DNA from: Deltaproteobacteria bacterium
GTDB lineage: Bacteria > SAR324 > XYD2-FULL-50-16
Direction of reading: 5' to 3'
Length of the DNA: 64,000 bases
Assembly (NCBI GenBank): GCA_018645005.1
Contig: JABGPJ010000110.1
Span: 1-64,000 of the forward strand
Translations under genes and position numbers: made by a program
In this document: in pieces, positions 61,018-64,000 of the stretch
Position numbering within the stretch: the first letter of the stretch is position 1
Layout of the letters: each line of letters starts with the position of its first letter
Notes under the pieces: generated by a model
The model's input: only the letters and a program-made list of their open reading frames with translations
Told to the model about the DNA's origin: nothing
Database searches by the model: none

Positions 61018-61028
61018 TACGGCTTGCA

Positions 61029-61060
61029 AAACACTAATGGGGATGTTAACATTAGCGTTT
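61029..61060. repeat. 11-bp inverted repeat with one mismatch (hairpin 2, secY-rpmJ spacer)
   Basis: AAAC(A)CTAATG-GGGATGTTAA-CATTAG(C)GTTT. Confidence 0.65.
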
Positions 61061-61158
61061 AACTTTGATTTTAAGGACCTCAGGCGATTTTGGTGCAAAG
61101 TCATCAGAAATGAAAGACGCTTGGGGTGGTGGAAGCTAACAAAAAAGAGAATGAAGAG

Positions 61159-61272
61159 ATGAAAGTAAGAGCCTCAGTAAAACCTATCTGTCCAAAATGT
61201 AAGATAGTAAGACGTAAAAGGGTCTTGCGCGTAATTTGTGAAAATCCACGGCATAAACAACGACAAGGTTAA
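61159..61272 (+). CDS. rpmJ: 50S ribosomal protein L36 (zinc-binding type)
   Basis: Below the ORF-track length cutoff: [37 protein letters not shown] (CxxC..C..H). Confidence 0.97.
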   Translation: MKVRASVKPICPKCKIVRRKRVLRVICENPRHKQRQG

Positions 61273-61283
61273 GGGAGGAAAAT

Positions 61284-61649
61284 TTGGCGCGTATTGCAGG
61301 GGTCGATTTACCGGATAACAAACGGGCAGAAATCGCATTAACTTATATTTACGGGATCGGTCGCAGCGTTTCTAACAAGATCCTGAAAGATGCTGAAGTT
61401 GATAAAAACACCCGTATGAAAGACCTCAAAGAAGATGAATTGGGGGCTATCCGGAAGATCATACAGTCTTTAATCGTTGAGGGGGATTTAAGACGAACGA
61501 GAACAATGGATATTAAACGACTCCTGGATCTGGGGTGTTACAGGGGACTTCGACACAGAAGGGGTTTGCCCTGTCGCGGACAGCGTACGAAAACTAATGC
61601 GAGAACTCGCAAAGGTCCTCGAAGATTAGCAGTCGGTAAAAAGAAATAA
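61284..61649 (+). CDS. rpsM: 30S ribosomal protein S13
   Basis: [66 protein letters not shown] start. Confidence 0.99.
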   Translation: MARIAGVDLPDNKRAEIALTYIYGIGRSVSNKILKDAEVDKNTRMKDLKEDELGAIRKIIQSLIVEGDLRRTRTMDIKRLLDLGCYRGLRHRRGLPCRGQRTKTNARTRKGPRRLAVGKKK

Positions 61650-61668
61650 ACTTCAGTGAGTAAAATAA

Positions 61669-62064
61669 ATGGCCAAAGCAGTTAAGAGAAAGAGCAGTAA
61701 GAAAAAAGAGAAGAAGAATATTCCAAACGCGAGAGTGTATATCAGTGCAACATTTAACAATACGATTGTGAGTGTGACTGATTTGGAAGGGAATGTAATT
61801 AGTTGGTCGAGCACTGGACTACACGGTTTTAAGGGGTCCAGAAAAAGCACCCCCTACGCAGCTAGAATAGTTGGTGAAGATGCAATCACCAAAGCGTTGG
61901 AGCATGGTGTAAAACAGGTGGAGATAGTGATTAAGGGCCCGGGAAGTGGCAGAGAGTCAGCTCTAAGAGCCGTCGCGAGTTCAGGAATCAAGGTCAGCCA
62001 GATTAGGGATACGACACCTGTGCCTCACAATGGATGCAGACCTCCAAAAAGAAGAAGAATTTAG
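61669..62064 (+). CDS. rpsK: 30S ribosomal protein S11
   Basis: [63 protein letters not shown]. Confidence 0.99.
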   Translation: MAKAVKRKSSKKKEKKNIPNARVYISATFNNTIVSVTDLEGNVISWSSTGLHGFKGSRKSTPYAARIVGEDAITKALEHGVKQVEIVIKGPGSGRESALRAVASSGIKVSQIRDTTPVPHNGCRPPKRRRI

Positions 62065-62112
62065 AGTAACATGACCTTGAAAATCTGATTATAAAGTACA
62101 GGAGAATCGAGA

Positions 62113-62745
62113 GTGTCTAGATATAGAGGATCTGTCTGTCGGCTTTGCAGAAGAGAACAACTGAAACTGTTTCTAAAGGGCGATCGGTGTTATACCGATA
62201 AGTGTTCTATGGAAACCAAGCCTTATGTTCCAGGGCCGCACGGCGTCAATCGCAGAAGGGGAAAGCAGTCCGAATACGGGTCTCAACTGCGGGAAAAACA
62301 AAAGGTAAAACGGCTTTACGGCGTTCAGGAAAAGCAATTTCGTTTGATATTTTCCAAAGCTGCTGGCCAAAAAGGGAAAACGGGTGCAAACCTGTTGATC
62401 CTGCTGGAAAGAAGATTGGACAATATCGTTTATCGTATGGGTTTTGCACGATCTTTGGCAGAAGCAAGGCAGTTGGTAAAGCATTCGCACATTCGAATTA
62501 ACGGCAAAAAGAACAACATTCCATCAGCGCTGGTCAAAGTAGAGGATGTGGTGTCCGTTCGGGAAAAAAGTCAGAATGTCGCGTTTATCAAGGAATCTCT
62601 TGAGTCTTCAGACCGCAAGGGTTTACCGGGCTGGCTGAGCGTTGACTCAAAAGCATTCAGTGGCAGAGTAGTTGCCTTTCCGAAACGAGATCAGATTACA
62701 ATTCCTATACAAGAGCAGTTCATTGTAGAGCTTTATTCGCGGTAA
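62113..62745 (+). CDS. rpsD: 30S ribosomal protein S4 (four-Cys zinc type)
   Basis: [61 protein letters not shown] start. Confidence 0.99.
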   Translation: MSRYRGSVCRLCRREQLKLFLKGDRCYTDKCSMETKPYVPGPHGVNRRRGKQSEYGSQLREKQKVKRLYGVQEKQFRLIFSKAAGQKGKTGANLLILLERRLDNIVYRMGFARSLAEARQLVKHSHIRINGKKNNIPSALVKVEDVVSVREKSQNVAFIKESLESSDRKGLPGWLSVDSKAFSGRVVAFPKRDQITIPIQEQFIVELYSR

Positions 62746-62750
62746 TCGGT

Positions 62751-63785
62751 TTGGATAAAAATACAAATATATTGCAAAAAAGCTGGGAAGGCCTAGAAAT
62801 CCCGGACGATCTGCAAGTTGGACGGGAATCCTTCAGTCAAGAATACGGTAAATTTATTCTGGAACCGCTGCACAAAGGATTCGGAGTAACCATCGGTAAC
62901 GCGATGCGACGAGTACTTCTCTCTTCTCTACGTGGGTGTGCAGTATACGGAGTTAAGATAGAAGGTGTTTCCCACGAGTTCGAAACGGTCAAGGGCATCC
63001 GCGAGGATGTGCTTCAGATCGCGCTGAATTTGAAAGGATTGGAGTTAAGGCAGTTTGAGGAAGGTGATATTGCGTTGGAGTTGGTCGTGGCTGGACCTAA
63101 AGTCGTAACAGCTGGTGATATCTCCACTTTCGGAAAAATCGAAGTGATGAATCCTGATCATGTTATTTGTCAATTGGACCAGGAAGCCACACTGGAAATG
63201 ACATTGTTTGTCCGATTAAACAGAGGGTTTATATCTGCCGAAGAAAATAATGACAAGGACCTGCCGGTGGGCACGATCTTTTTGGATTCTAATCACTCTC
63301 CGGTGAAACGGGTTCAGTATGAGATTAAAAATACCCGCGTTGGGCAGAAAACCGATTTTGAAAAACTGGTCATGCAGTTGTGGACAAACGGTGGTGTTAG
63401 ACCGGATGATGCAATGGCGTACGCGTCTAAAATCCTGAAGGAATATTTTAATCCTTTTATAAATTTTGACGAAGATGCCATTCGGCCGATCGATGAAATT
63501 GTTGAAGAGGAAGAAAAGGGTTATGAAAACCCGCATCTATATCGCAGCGTGAACGAGTTGGAACTTTCAGTCAGATCGATCAACTGCCTTCAAAACGCAA
63601 AAATCGATACCATTGGTGACCTGGTGCAGAAGACAGAGGCGGAGATGCTAAAAACAAAGAATTTCGGCCGCAAATCGCTGCAGGAAATCAAAACCGTATT
63701 AGCATCGATGGGTTTGACGCTGGGTATGAAGTTAGAGAATTTTGATAATATCACTAAAGACAAACAGAGTCAGTTGACCTACTAA
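62751..63785 (+). CDS. rpoA: DNA-directed RNA polymerase subunit alpha
   Basis: [45 protein letters not shown]-terminal domain [27 protein letters not shown] start. Confidence 0.99.
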   Translation: MDKNTNILQKSWEGLEIPDDLQVGRESFSQEYGKFILEPLHKGFGVTIGNAMRRVLLSSLRGCAVYGVKIEGVSHEFETVKGIREDVLQIALNLKGLELRQFEEGDIALELVVAGPKVVTAGDISTFGKIEVMNPDHVICQLDQEATLEMTLFVRLNRGFISAEENNDKDLPVGTIFLDSNHSPVKRVQYEIKNTRVGQKTDFEKLVMQLWTNGGVRPDDAMAYASKILKEYFNPFINFDEDAIRPIDEIVEEEEKGYENPHLYRSVNELELSVRSINCLQNAKIDTIGDLVQKTEAEMLKTKNFGRKSLQEIKTVLASMGLTLGMKLENFDNITKDKQSQLTY

Positions 63786-63854
63786 ACAACTCTATTATAG
63801 GGTCGGCAGGCACGCTGGATAATTGAATAAGCGTATTGGATCGGGTTTAAGCGT

Positions 63855-64000
63855 ATGAGACATTTAAGAGCGGGAAAAAGGCTGGGGGTTACTACCAGCC
63901 ATCGAAAAGCAATGATGAGAAACTTGGTGACTGCTCTTTTGGAGCATGGTGAGATAAAAACAACGATCACCAGAGCCAAGGAAATGCGAAAGTATTTCGA
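63855..64000 (+). CDS. rplQ: 50S ribosomal protein L17, truncated by the window end
   Basis: [48 protein letters not shown]; runs off the window. Confidence 0.96.
   Translation, partial: MRHLRAGKRLGVTTSHRKAMMRNLVTALLEHGEIKTTITRAKEMRKYF

Noticed and set aside
1-64000. tRNA, rRNA, transposase, phage or CRISPR genes
   Set aside because: None recognised on either strand by reading; a tRNAscan/Infernal run would be needed to exclude small RNAs.

Overview
About 64 kb of a bacterial chromosome (moderate GC; gene content looks deltaproteobacterial or SAR324-like, but this is an impression, not a computed assignment). (1) 1-8 kb: a decaying acyl-CoA dehydrogenase pseudogene, a response-regulator/histidine-kinase hybrid, a HesB/IscA-like gene whose in-frame TGA looks like selenocysteine, HU, a FecR/TPR exported protein, an atypical kinase-like ORF, and a DHH-family phosphoesterase with substituted metal ligands. 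(2) 8.5-28.7 kb: a co-oriented, operon-like envelope locus. It holds a 1575-aa FN3/CARDB protein, three tandem Big_2-repeat lipoproteins, a FecR-like protein, two outer-membrane barrel candidates and three further lipoproteins, one with an EF-hand-like loop. (3) 28.7-46 kb: mostly housekeeping (rRNA methyltransferase-like, hisC, RRM protein, cmk, dxs, amidase, ettA, purF) plus HEAT, CheW-like, Sm-like/barrel and metallophosphoesterase genes. (4) 46.6-64 kb: the str-S10-spc-alpha ribosomal super-operon (rpsL to rplQ). It lacks rplC between rpsJ and rplD, lacks adk/map/infA after secY, and has an EF-G with an altered domain IV motif. The strongest new observation is the candidate HesB-like selenoprotein at 2938-3228 (minus), which the ORF track truncates at TGA. 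All calls come from reading the sequence; no database search was run.
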